Of a stretch of DNA of 64,000 bases, positions 23,786-35,000 are shown piece by piece (position 1 is the first letter of the stretch; each line of letters begins with the position of its first letter). Location: NCBI GenBank assembly GCA_028023455.1, contig JAQFVV010006506.1, positions 432,501 through 496,500 on the forward strand. Direction: 5' to 3'. The notes under the pieces were generated by a model. That model was not told the DNA's origin. It saw only the letters and a program-made list of their open reading frames with translations, and made no database searches. Origin of the DNA: Epiperipatus broadwayi (taxonomy: Eukaryota; Onychophora; Udeonychophora; Euonychophora; Peripatidae). A program made the translations under genes and the position numbers.

Positions 23786-26009
23786 AATTACCCTATATAT
23801 TATATAATAAATCTTTATTATTTTTTTGCCATTTGTAAAGAAGTATTTTATATTTACAATAAAAGGCATCACTTTCTAATAACAAATTATGAGATTATGG
23901 AGTTAAATTGGTCAAATAAATGGTATATTACACTTCTGTCCCTCAACTATGATCATATAGAATTTATTATTAATTTTGTAATCAGAAAATGAAATCATTG
24001 TTTGTTTTCTTTCTCATAATAATTTACAATTATGATCATTACTTTATTATTATGATTCATATATATTTTGCCACAAGAAAAATGTTCATAAGAATTTTAA
24101 TCCAGTGAGTATATTTTACCTTTAGGCACATGTTAACATTTAATATTAAGATACATAGATGTTGTACATTGTAAAGCTATATTGTTGTTCAGCTGTACAT
24201 TGACAAAGAAGTAAACTTGCAGAGACATATTATAATTGGTTATAAAAAGGAGGACTTAAATAAATGGATGAATGAGTTGATTAAGTAGTAATCCATTAGA
24301 TGTGTACTTATGTATGTGCGTGTGTATTACATATATAGAATTGCATTACTTGAATTATATAAAAAAATAAGAAATATAATTTTAAAATAACTATAATGAA
24401 ATAAATATAATCCATGTATTTTTTTTTCAAAAAAATAACGTAAGATAAAATTAATCTAGGTTGTGATATAACAACAGGAATGAAGAAAATAAAGCATGGT
24501 CAGACATTATCCAAAAGTTCAAATTGTAAAATATTTGTAAACTAAGAGAGCAAAATTTAAAAATCTATTATTCAATATTAATTAAAGTAAAGAAAAAAAA
24601 CCAGCCAAAAAAACAATGTTACAAATAGTACCAAGAAAGCCATGTACCTACATTCAGTTATACATTTATTTATTCCTTAAACTCTACCTCGAGATCATAG
24701 AATAATAATGGGGTAACTCATTGATAAATTTAAGATTACTTTTATTTGGAAAAATTATATCTTGTAAACTTATGTAATACTGACTTGCAAATTAATTTAT
24801 AAATTAAATATGTAATTAAAATCTTCTTACTTTCAGTTGTTAGGTCTGTTTTAACTTGTAATATTATTTGACTTTTCAATTTCTTATTTGGTTTTGAAAA
24901 GGTGAGATAACAAAGTACATGCAAATGTAAATGACATCCGGAGCAATATAAAGAGCAATTACAGATTTCATATTCTGCAGATATGAAATTTATCCTTTTT
25001 TATTCATTACAAATTACAATATAACCATTAAAATAAAAATGACCTAGTTGTGACTATAAATAAAAGGAAAATTAAAACCATGAAAATTATTTATTTTGAT
25101 TACTGCTGGCCATTAAATTGAGTGCATATCCCAAATAAAGTAGGCTAAAAAGAAGTCCAATCCATCATTTTTTGCTGAGACACAGGTCAGCATATGCCAT
25201 TTAGATGAGACTGTAATAGTTTTTTACCTCTCATTTCCTGAGTACCACATTTGACACAACGTGTTTCACCTTTGACATCATTAAGAATAGGCATGAAAAT
25301 TCTAAGGTATTTGCTTTATTGGCAATTACGTTAACCTAATAACTTTTAAAACATAGTTCTTTCAAACAATGGCATAAAAGTCAGCAAGTTAACAACTTTT
25401 TAGAATAAAAAATAGAATTCTGGGACCATAAGGTCTAGATAAAAAAACCTAGGTTTGTTTTTTTTATATTTCTTTTTAAAAAGTGAATAAAGAATAATAG
25501 TAAAACACTCAAAAAACAACACAAGTTTTATTTATATACTTTTATTTTAAAAAATATTCTAAGATAAATGAAAACAAAATTTATTTCTAGATTAATTTCT
25601 AAACAGTAAAAAAGTATTTATTAATTGTAAATGTTTCATTTTTATACTTTATTTTAGTTAATGATAAATTCCAAATTGGTTATTTCTTACAATAAAGTAC
25701 ATATATTTTATATGTATAAAATAGACTGAATCTTACATTTATCAAATAATTATGCCAGTATTGTTTCATAACATTGACATAGGGTTTAAAATAATCCAGT
25801 ACAATAAAGTGGGATCTAGCTATCTGATTATATTGGTGCCAAAAACTTAGTTAAAGAGTGATGAAGTACATTCTTTATCATTGGAACTGCAGATGAATTA
25901 ATTAAAGTCTAGAAGCTACCAGCAAGAAAAACAGCAGTATCTGGGAAAATTTCTACATTCACAAATATTTTTTTCTTTTTTGCATTGTCCCTTTTATTCA
26001 GTTGTAATT
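23786..26009. other. AT-rich non-coding DNA
   Basis: Nothing recognisable beyond short poly-A, poly-T and TA runs. No supported coding frame. Confidence 0.5.
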
Positions 26010-26710
26010 AAAAGCCAGTCAACCTCTTTTTAAAAATAAAAGCAGAATCCCTTTAAATAAAGATTGCAACTTGACCACAGAGATTGAAATTATTGATACA
26101 AAGAAGTTTAAAGAAACCTCTTTAATTAGGTAAATAAAACCTGTTCTGAATATAGACCAATAAACAGTTATAATATTACAAACTGCGATTAAAAATTTCA
26201 AATTGCACTCAAAGTATTGCTTAAACAATAAGTGTAATCATGCTCAAGGATAAATGGGTTTGTAAGTAATCATTAAAAACCAGTCAACACTGAGACAATC
26301 CCAATATCATTAACAATCACCAATTTTCAAACTGTTGTCAAGGCAACCTCTTTTTAACTATAAATATTTAATCCCACCTTTATTAATGGTCCAATATATT
26401 TATATAGACCCTAAGCATTGCAACTTGATCACATAAAGTAAAATTATTAATACAAACAAGTTTAAATAAACTTTTTAAATAGGTAAATATACCCTGTTCT
26501 GAATGCAGTCTAATAAATAGTCAATTATAACATTACAAACTGCAATTATAAATTTTAAATTGCATCCAAAGTATTGCTTCAATAATAAGTATAATAAATC
26601 TCAAGGCTAAATGGTTTTGTAAGTAATCATTAAAAATTTGTCAACACTTAGACAATCCAATATCAATAGCAACCAATAATTTCAAACTGTTATCAATGTA
26701 ACATTTTAAC
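26010..26710. repeat. Diverged tandem duplication of about 356 bp
   Basis: Two adjacent units share, in the same order, AACCTCTTTTTAA, ATTGCAACTTGA (26063 and 26417), CCTGTTCTGAAT, AAAGTATTGCTT and TGTAAGTAATCATTAAAAA (26261 and 26619). Spacing is 354-358 bp. Identity is moderate, so it is an old duplication. Confidence 0.85.
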
Positions 26711-27109
26711 AATAAGGGTGGCATCCCACCCTTATTAAAGGTCTACTACATTTATCTATCCAGTAAAGATTACACCATGTATATAAATAAGTGTTTCAAA
26801 TACTAAAATCATAGCCAAATGCAACAATAATCATCAAAGTGCATTTAGGGAGGCTATAGAAATTTTAAAAAATTGTATCAACAAACATGATAAAACAATA
26901 ATATGGCCATCCATATAGAAGAATTTCCTCAAGCAAATGAAAGAAAAATAAGAAAAATAACTGAATTTAAGTGCAACTATTCAACTATCATGTAACATTA
27001 TTGTCTCATGTAGTTACTAACTTATTCTGTTGAGGACAAGAATTATTTTGACAAAACATCAATATTTTTATATGATTTTATTAAACATGCTTTAAACGTG
27101 ATTTATCAT

Positions 27110-27436
27110 ATATATTGCTGTCAATAAACATCACATGATCAACATTTCTTATGTTTGCTTATAACTGTTATTAAAACAGGCAAAACTCACTATACATATT
27201 GCCACACACAACAAGCTGGAGGGTTGCATTAAATTCTAAGATCTAAGTGCAGTGCTCTCAGATCCAAGGCTCCTCACTGATGAAGGCCACAAGCCAGAAA
27301 CTAGTCTGGAGATATTGGATGAGTAGGCACTAGATGGGGATTTTATGCACAAGCCTTCTGGCATCCATTGATTACTCTAGCTTGCTGTGTGTGGCATACG
27401 TATAGTGAGTTTTGCCTGTTTTAATATATTGCTGTC
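27110..27436 (+). mobile_element. Hammerhead-bearing retrozyme-like insertion, single unit (family 1)
   Basis: A 301-bp insertion (27123-27423) lies between perfect 13-bp duplications ATATATTGCTGTC (27110-27122 and 27424-27436). The left arm (minus sense, including CATCACATGATCA) pairs with the right arm: GCAAAACTCACTATAC against GTATAGTGAGTTTTGC. One plus-strand ribozyme sits between. Here the longer arm is on the left, the mirror image of the other insertions. Confidence 0.85.
27262..27320 (+). ncRNA. Hammerhead ribozyme, well preserved
   Basis: Outer stem I is AUCCAA/UUGGAU and inner stem I is UCCUCA/UGGAGA (one change). Core CUGAUGA is at 27277-27283, stem II is GGC-CACAA-GCC with an A-A apposition at 10.1/11.1, then GAAA and palindromic ACUAGU with GUC cleavage triplet. 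This layout, with stem I open-ended, is type I as in other animal hammerheads. Confidence 0.82.
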
Positions 27437-28337
27437 CTGAAAAGAAATGTGTCTTCAAATGTAAATGGTGACTAAAAAACATAAGAAGAATTTTATTCAT
27501 GGATAATAATTTTGTGATGAAACTGTAGAATATGCAGTACTAATTTGATTTAAGCATGCATCAGTTGAAACCGTGAATATGTTGCCAATATTTCTGAGGC
27601 TGCATGATCTCATGCCACAACATCTGGATAATTTAGAGCTTACTAATGTATATAAAATAGGTATCGCCACAATTAATTATCATTGAATATTTTTAAAGAA
27701 TGCAGACAAAAGTATACATTGGTAGCTAATAACTTGCATGGTGGAAGGTAAATAGATATTGCAGAATAGGTTCATACTGATCAGTCATGGAATAATATAA
27801 GAATGTAAATAATAATATGCTAGCATTTTCTTTTAAAACTTTAGGAAAGAAATGGTCTTAATAAGATCATACTTATATTTCATTTAATGTATTTTTCAAT
27901 ATATTTAATAGCAGTTATTGTTACATGGCAGTTAATTGTGTTATTTACTTCAGGAATGCATGCCAATTTTATCATTTTTTTTGTGAAATAATTTTATTTC
28001 TTTTAATTATAAAATACACAAAAATTGTTTTTAGTAATTTTCTAAATTCAAGTTATCAATGCCATTTTTTATATCTCAGATTTTATTTCAAATAATCATT
28101 CTAGCATTTATAATTTCTGTCTTGATGTAAAAGTAGAGAGAATGCTTAACCACTGAAAAGATGCTGAATATTAGAAGACTTTGTGGGAGAAGGAAAGTGA
28201 GGTTATTCCACTCAAAAGATTACCTTTCATATGAAAGTAAGGTGTTCTAATAAAGGCTGTGAATGCATGCATTTTTCATTAGTTATATAAAAATACATTA
28301 CTTCTGGTTTACTTATTTCAATTGTTAAAGTTGATTT
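27437..28337. other. AT-rich non-coding DNA
   Basis: No gene or repeat is supported. Confidence 0.5.
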
Positions 28338-28661
28338 ATGAAAATGATTGAGAAATGTAAACTCTTGGTTTCAATCATCATCATCAGTACCCAATTTCTG
28401 TACGATTGTATGAAGATTAAACTAGTTAAAGTTATATTGAAAATGACCACCCTCTATATTGTCATCACAATGTTTTTGATTTCCTATAATATTGAAGGAG
28501 CTGACTTTTTAGATTTTGTAGACATTAATGATAAAAACCTTTACTTTGAATATAAAATAAATAAAAGTCTTGATTATTTTATAAGGACACTGGATGAAAA
28601 TCAAATAAAATACATTAATCATATTTCTATAATAAAAACATATTGTATATTGTGTAATTAA
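28338..28661 (+). CDS. Hypothetical 107-codon open frame, doubtful
   Basis: An ATG-started frame whose first half is rich in hydrophobic residues (two possible membrane stretches: about residues 9-21 and 37-51), followed by an acidic stretch (FLDFVDINDKN). No family is recognised. In sequence this AT-rich, a frame of this size can arise by chance, and there is no promoter, splice or neighbour evidence. I list it only as a candidate. Confidence 0.12.
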   Translation: MKMIEKCKLLVSIIIISTQFLYDCMKIKLVKVILKMTTLYIVITMFLISYNIEGADFLDFVDINDKNLYFEYKINKSLDYFIRTLDENQIKYINHISIIKTYCILCN

Positions 28662-28900
28662 TAAACATCTTACATTATTTTAGCATTAATGACTCATTTT
28701 ATTTTTGATAAAATTAACTTTAACAAAGTCTCTATTCTATGATGTCATCAATCTTACAAAATGACTGCCATTTTGCAAAAAAATAGTGATAGTGTTAAGA
28801 AAAAGATTATAATAGCAAATTATTGATTGCAAATAAAAATAATGAGTGTAAGTTGACATTGATCCCTATAGTGAATCCTCACATCAAGGTCCATCTCTAA

Positions 28901-28903
<3 letters not shown>

Positions 28904-28964
<61 letters not shown>
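28904..28964. repeat. (AT)n microsatellite
   Basis: About 30 uninterrupted AT units. Confidence 0.98.
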
Positions 28965-28967
<3 letters not shown>

Positions 28968-30609
28968 TAATTCAATGTCTGTACTTCTTCAAAGCAATAT
29001 ACGTAATTATATAATTGAATTTATAAATACAGTAATCAGATATATTTTAAAAATTTTATCCACTTAGTAGCGCTTTTGACTATCCTTGTAGTCTTTGTCA
29101 ACTAACATTTAGAAATGTTTTAATATAATGTACAACGACAGGTTAGTACTTTTTATTAATAATATATTTAATAAAATATTTATTCATGAATTATCATTTT
29201 ATCAATTTCAACCATTATTTTTTTCATTGGAATTTTTTTTATTTTTTTGAATGTAAAATTGTGAATTTTTTTTTATAGAAATTCTTTATGATTATTATTT
29301 AAGTGACTTGTTTGATTTATCAAGTATTTTAGGGAACTCATTGGGCTTGTAACAATAAAAAAATGGGATTATCTTTAAATGTTCCACATATTTGGGCATC
29401 AAAATATGTAGTGGTGAGTGACTGTTCTTAATAATCTCTATGAACTGAACAAGGAATATGTAGCAATGAATAGTAATAGTAAATAATTTACTTTCACGAT
29501 ATCTAAACTTATATAGAATGATGAGATCAAATGTATTTTAATATTAAACTAGGACTCTTTCTATTTAATATGCAAGCATGTTTCTAAATAAATACACCAT
29601 AGGATCAAAGTGCATCTTATTAAACTCAAAATATATTTAAAATAAGTAAATAAATAATCATATAGCTTTTTCATGCAATCATAATTCCTTTCTTTCTGCG
29701 TTATAATTTTATAATAGCTAGTGGTAATTTAATATCATTAAGCAAAAGAAAATAACTGTGTACATCGTTTACTGTTTCAGGGTAAATATCATAAATGTTT
29801 TAGCAATGTTAGTGTGTGACCAAAAAATCAATGATGGTGATAAGTAACAATCTTATGATTAAGAAAAACATGCGTAAACTAAATTTCATATGTATATATA
29901 CAGTTATTGACATTTAATTGACATCATAACTCTAATAAAAATGATACGTGTGTTTCCTTTTTTCTTTTATATACTGTATTTAATTTGTTAAATTTTTGGA
30001 ATTTAATGTGAATCAATTCTTTTCATATTTAAACAGTAATTCTTCTATGATCTAAAAATAAATCTCAATAAAGGTTATAAAGAAATATACTATGATAATT
30101 AAATATTAAAATAAAGAAATTAATTTAAATTACAATTAATATATACATTTTACAGATAAGACTTTCCTTTAACAATTATTATTTATTTCAATATAAACAA
30201 CTTATCTACTTCTACATAATATACAAAACGTCTTAGCAAACTAACTTAAGATAGTAAATGGTAATTAATTCTATGAATGGAAAATGTAACAAAAGTTATG
30301 TCATTAAAAATATGTAGACACACTTCTTCAAATATATGATAAGAGATATTCATCATCACTTACATAAAATAACTATACACTGAGAGTAATTCATCATCTC
30401 TCATACAATGAAAGTAATTTATTTTTTCTCATGTAAATATATATTTCTGTATATTATAATGCTAAGCACAGAAAATCCTCTATTTAAATTATACATATAA
30501 ACAATTCAATTTTACTAACACTCTACTTAGAGTGCACATGTCTGCAAAAACATATTAAACATTCAAATAATCTTTTTTACCCTTGGAATAACACATTTAG
30601 AAGACAAAT

Positions 30610-30610
<1 letters not shown>
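28965..30610. other. AT-rich non-coding DNA
   Basis: No supported gene, RNA or repeat. Confidence 0.5.
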
Positions 30611-30689
<79 letters not shown>

Positions 30690-30690
30690 C

Positions 30691-30730
<40 letters not shown>
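30611..30730. repeat. (TAA)n microsatellite
   Basis: About 40 TAA units with one TCA interruption near 30690, passing into five CAA units at 30731-30745. Frames predicted here as poly-Ile or poly-Asn are artefacts. Confidence 0.98.
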
Positions 30731-30733
<3 letters not shown>

Positions 30734-31594
30734 CAACAACAACTTCTACATCCAAGTCAAGATGATGTACAAACTCCACTTCATATTAATAATAAACAAT
30801 TATGTTGCAAATTTAAACTATGGTCACTTGAACCAAAATATTTTGACTTTCTCCTAAAGATAAATCTGGACTCGCTACCTATGCAACACTTTTTGAAATA
30901 TCAAAGAAACTATAAAGATATAGATGATATATGTAATCTTTGCCATAGGAACTCGGAGACACAAAACCACCTTTTTTTCTCATGCCCAAGTCTAGAAAAC
31001 ATTCGTGAAATTATTAGCACTTCTCTCAAGGATAAAAAAAATCAATATGAAAACCCTTTTTGACTCTTTTAAAAGAGGTACCTTTGCTGAAATAAGAATC
31101 TGCACTTTTTTACTCTATGCCTTATGGTGTACAAGGTGTAATTTCATATACAATTATAACCCCAGAAGACATCCAAACATCTTCAGAAATAAGCTGCAAA
31201 CCATATGTGAAAAAGACATAAAGATTACTGAACAATCTAAGTACATTGACACCTGGAATATACAAGAACTTATATAAAAGCACTAACAAAAAAACTATAT
31301 CTAACATGGATCCTTGTGCCAGTTCTCAAGTCTACTGACACCCATTAGACGCACTCCTGCTTTAATTTAATTGAAGTACATCTAATTGTATATAATTGTA
31401 TGATTGAGTGATCATCATTGACTTTGTTAAACTGTTTTTTTCCTAAATACTTCTAGTTTGATAACACATACAATCACTGATCAAAATCATTGTACACATG
31501 TAGTTTTGTGAAACCAATTTATATATAAGAACTATGTTGTCAAATGTAACTTGTATAACCTTTTAGCATACTAATAAAGTTTATCCTTTGAAAC
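30731..31594 (+). pseudogene. LINE reverse-transcriptase C terminus (zf-RVT) and 3' UTR
   Basis: The frame reads KLWSLEPKYFDFLLKINLDS, then MQHFLKYQRNYKDIDDICNL, with C-x2-C-x7-H-x4-C in ICNLCHRNSETQNHLFFSCP (about 30925-30990). This is the zinc-binding module found after the RT in several LINE clades. After a frameshift, the second frame has LLYALWCTRCNFIYN and ends at 31277. A 310-bp AT-rich 3' UTR follows, with AATAAAG at about 31572 and then the TAA array. The 5' part of the element is missing: only the tail end was inserted. Confidence 0.8.
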
Positions 31595-31788
<194 letters not shown>

Positions 31789-31968
31789 TCTTACTGTCAC
31801 ATTATAAACATATTAAATTAAACCGCTCACACCAAAAATTGACATATTTATTTCCCTTGGTGGTATTACTTCTAAAACCATTATGTTGCTTTTCTTATAT
31901 GTTTTTTTCCTGAACTGAATATAATCAATTTAATAAACAACTACATAGTTAAAATAAAGATTTATTTC

Positions 31969-32010
31969 CATCAACTCGGCTTTTGTTCAAAATTGAACCT
32001 TGTCAAGATG
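31969..32010 (-). ncRNA. Decayed hammerhead-like fold beside the Penelope-like element
   Basis: On the minus strand CAUC, UUGACAA, a GUUC/GAAC hairpin (stem II) with AAUUUU loop, AAAA, a short GC-CGA-GU segment, U and GAUG occur in hammerhead order. CAUC/GAUG would be stem I. C3, G8 and G12 are all replaced, so it would be inactive. Its place downstream of the GIY-YIG frame agrees with the known hammerheads in PLE terminal repeats. Confidence 0.4.
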
Positions 32011-32191
32011 TTGCAATAATTCAAAAAAATGTCAGGTGATTTACATATCATCTAGAACACTCTCTATTGGCTAATCCCAACCCTTAAAAATGTTTTTATA
32101 TTTTCCAATTTTTATATAATACCCATTTTCCTCCCAACTTTATTGAACCTTGTATTAAATTCAACATTTGTCTTCATTTTTGTGTATATAC

Positions 32192-32451
32192 TGTAACAGG
32201 CTGGTGATTTCTCAGGAAATGGGGGTAGTTCCTCTTACTATAGTCGAATTTTGGGTCTTCAAATAGGATGTAAGTGATTACACAATGAAATACATAGCCT
32301 TTGATTGTATCTACTTCCAATAGACTAGCTCTACATGTTTTATTAACCTAAATACAGTTTGGGTCAGTTCATCCAATTCTCACCTTTTTCTAACCACGTT
32401 ATACCACAGTATTCAAACTCAGGGAGTAATTTCTTGGACTCTCTTATCAGG
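32192..32451 (-). repeat. 260-bp repeat, possible PLE terminal repeat (copy A)
   Basis: A block starting TGTAACAGGCTGG and ending TCTCTTATCAGG recurs in the same orientation at 34545-34807. Both edges are sharp, with unrelated sequence outside. The two copies bracket the PLE endonuclease frames, as PLE pseudo-LTRs do. Strand is given by the neighbouring endonuclease frame. A solo LTR of another element is the alternative. Confidence 0.6.
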
Positions 32452-32655
32452 GAAAAAGATTTTTTTCTTCACTAGTAAAAATTGTAGTTATAAATATGCA
32501 ACTTTTTTGCATTAAATAGTGAAGCTATAATTATACTATAATGTGTATTAGGTCTGCTTAGTGAGATTTAATGTTGGAATCTCATACTCATAACTTTGTG
32601 AATGAAGACTGTTGTGATTTATTGTACACATATGCAAATGAGTTTGAATTTTTAA

Positions 32656-33207
32656 TTAGTTAGTCCATTGTTTGGAGAAAGCAAAGCATGCCTCTATTCT
32701 ATTAATGGCAGTGAGATCATTTGCTATGTAAAAAGGTTCTTTAACTTTTCTTTTGGCATCACCCTTCTCTGTACAAATTATTTGGGCAGAACTGGGTTCG
32801 AATACATGGCCTGTAGCTGCTTGGTGGTCCCAGAATACTAATGTTCCTTCATTTTTATTTTTAACCCTATTGTATGCATACCTGTGTTGGTAAATTCTTG
32901 TATTAAGGTTACTGTAGTAAGATGCATGGTAGCCTAATTGAGGACATGCCATTTTATAGACCACTTGAGGGACTTGATCTTTTTCTATTTTATTTTTTGA
33001 ATTATTTATTAGTCGATTAGTACTGGGAGGTGTTCTGAAGCTAAATTTGAAATTGTTAGACAATTTTTTTGCAACATTTGAAGTTACATTAGATATAAAA
33101 GGAATTGTTAAGTATTTCATATTGTCTTTAGGCTGTTTATTTCTGAGTTTTCTATAAAATGTTTTTATTCTCTTCAAATATTGCAAAAAAAAGTCTAACA
33201 ATTTCAA
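32656..33207 (-). pseudogene. Penelope-like GIY-YIG endonuclease region
   Basis: An open frame of 183 codons. The N-terminal part has YLTIPFISNVTSNVAKKLSN, the block that ends the PLE reverse-transcriptase region. Then VYKMACPQLGYHASYYS corresponds to the GIY and YIG strands, and LNTRIYQHRYAYNRVKNKNE to the catalytic arginine helix. TLVFWDHQAATGHVF and FYIANDLTAINRIEACF complete the nuclease. Expected residues are degenerate (no clear YIG glycine), so activity is doubtful. The enzyme would nick target DNA for insertion. The RT core is missing, so the copy is 5' truncated. Confidence 0.85.
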
Positions 33208-33780
33208 ATTTAGCTTCAGAAGACCTCCCAGTACTAACCGACTAATATATAATTCAAAAAATAAAATAAAAAAAGATCAAGCCCCTCATATGGTCTATAA
33301 AATGGCATGCCCTCATTAGGCTGCCATGCATCTTACTACAGTGAGACTCAGGCTAACCTTAATACAAGAATTTACCAACACAAGTATGCATACAACAGTG
33401 TTAAAAATGAAGAAACATCAGTATTCTGGGACCACCAAGCAGCTATAGGTCATGTATTCGAATCCAGTTCTGCCCAAATAATTTGTACAGAGAAGAGTAA
33501 AGCCAAAAGAAAAGTTAAAAAAGCTTTTTACATAGCAAATGATCTCAGTGCCATTAATAGAAGAGAGGCATGCTTTGCTCTCTCCAAACAATGGAGTAAT
33601 TAGTTAAAAATTCAAACTCATTTACATATGTGTACAATAAATCACAATAGTCTTCATTCACAAAGCTATGAGTATGAGATTCTAACATTAAATCTCACTA
33701 AGCAGACCTATTACATATTATAGTATAATTATAGCTTCACTATTTAATGTGAAAAAAAGTCGCATATTTATAATTACAAA
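33195..33780 (+). pseudogene. Penelope-like GIY-YIG endonuclease, inverted partner
   Basis: Plus-strand frame 33307-33603 contains GCHASYYSETQANLNTRIYQ, WDHQAAIGHVFESSSAQIIC and FYIANDLSAINRREACFALS, close to the minus-strand copy at 32656-33207. The similarity continues through the 3' UTR to about 33770. The two copies meet head to head near 33190, leaving 3' ends outward. Early stops upstream of 33307 break it. Confidence 0.83.
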
Positions 33781-33783
33781 ATC

Positions 33784-33916
33784 CTATAAGCATATCCAAA
33801 TACCATATGATATTTTAAAAATGTGTATGTTCAGTATATGGATATATATTAAAAGTTATAATAATTAATTTGATTATATCTATTTATTCCCTCTAAAATA
33901 ATAAAATAATATTGAT
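33784..33916. repeat. Direct repeat, copy 1 of 2
   Basis: A block with CTATAAGCATATCCAAATAC and TTTATTCCCTCTAAAATAAT recurs at 34871-35000 in the same orientation at about 90 percent identity by eye. Confidence 0.85.
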
Positions 33917-34544
33917 AGGTATTAGAATAATTTAGATAATAATGCTTGTAATGGATATGAGAATAATGATGAGCTAGAGGCCAAATTAAAATAACGGATT
34001 ATATTAACATTTATTGGTTAACAAAAATAAACTAATAAATACTAATTCATTCTGAAACATGTTACTTGTTATATCAAGGATGAGCTTCTACCACATTGAT
34101 ATCTAATAATCATATTTATAAAAATAAAGTCCTTATCCCTCAACCCATTGGTAGAAATTCATGCACTTGACCAATTATTTATAATGATAATTATATAATA
34201 TTGATATATACATGATCACAATTCTATATGACTAATTAAAATTATATACAAAACACAATAAAAAAAATCTTCGTTGTTCAGTTAGATCAATGATTGTAAA
34301 TCTTTTTGACCCCCCCCTCTATTTACAATTGTCCTTAACAGTAAGAAGAAAAAGACAATAAATTCATACAAGATTATTAAATCACTTATACAAAAGCAAT
34401 ATATTAATAAGATTAACTAATAAACAGACTAACACAAAATCTGTCATAATCTAGTGTATTGTGTAATGTAAAATAATACTGAAAACTCTTACCTCTTCTT
34501 TCACATTATGCTGTCAAAGTCTTGTCTGCATCGAAAGGCACCAG
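33917..34544. other. AT-rich non-coding DNA between repeats
   Basis: No supported gene. A C7 homopolymer lies at about 34311-34317. Confidence 0.5.
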
Positions 34545-34807
34545 ATGTAACGGGCTGGTGGATTTCTCAGGAGATAGGGGGAGCGCATCTTACTACGGTC
34601 AGACTTTGGGTCACTGGATAGGATGCAAGTGATTATGCAATGAAATACATAACCTATGAATGTATCTACTTCCAATAGACTAGCTCTACATGTTTTTATT
34701 AACCTAGATACAATTTGGGTCAGTTCATCCAATTCTCACCACTTTCTAGCCACGTTATACCACAGTATTCAAACTCAATGAATAATTGCTTGGATTCTCT
34801 TATCAGG
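34545..34807 (-). repeat. 260-bp repeat, possible PLE terminal repeat (copy B)
   Basis: Second copy of the 32192-32451 block, starting TGTAACGGGCTGG. Read on the minus strand, the adjacent sequence is TCTGGTGCCTTTCGATGCAG. That could look like a primer-binding site next to an LTR ending in TACA, so an LTR element remains a competing reading. A 72-codon minus-strand frame across it (34514-34732) has no known domain. Confidence 0.6.
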
Positions 34808-34870
34808 CAGGAAATCACACTAATAGCAGTTATTGCACTTCTATATAGGTGATAATTAATTACCAAAGTT

Positions 34871-35000
34871 CTATAAGCATATCCAAATACCATATAATAT
34901 AAAAAATGTGTATGTTCAGTATATGTATATATATTAAAAGTTATAATAATTAACTTGTTCCTCTATTTATTCCCTCTAAAATAATAGGACAATATTGATA
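34871..35000. repeat. Direct repeat, copy 2 of 2
   Basis: Matches 33784-33916 in the same orientation. Together with the 260-bp repeats it suggests a larger segmental duplication or tandem PLE arrangement. Confidence 0.85.

Noticed and set aside
32400-32440. Hammerhead starting at CCUGAUAAGAGA on the minus strand of the 260-bp repeats
   Set aside because: No GAAA with matching stem I could be placed, and the closing helix does not pair.
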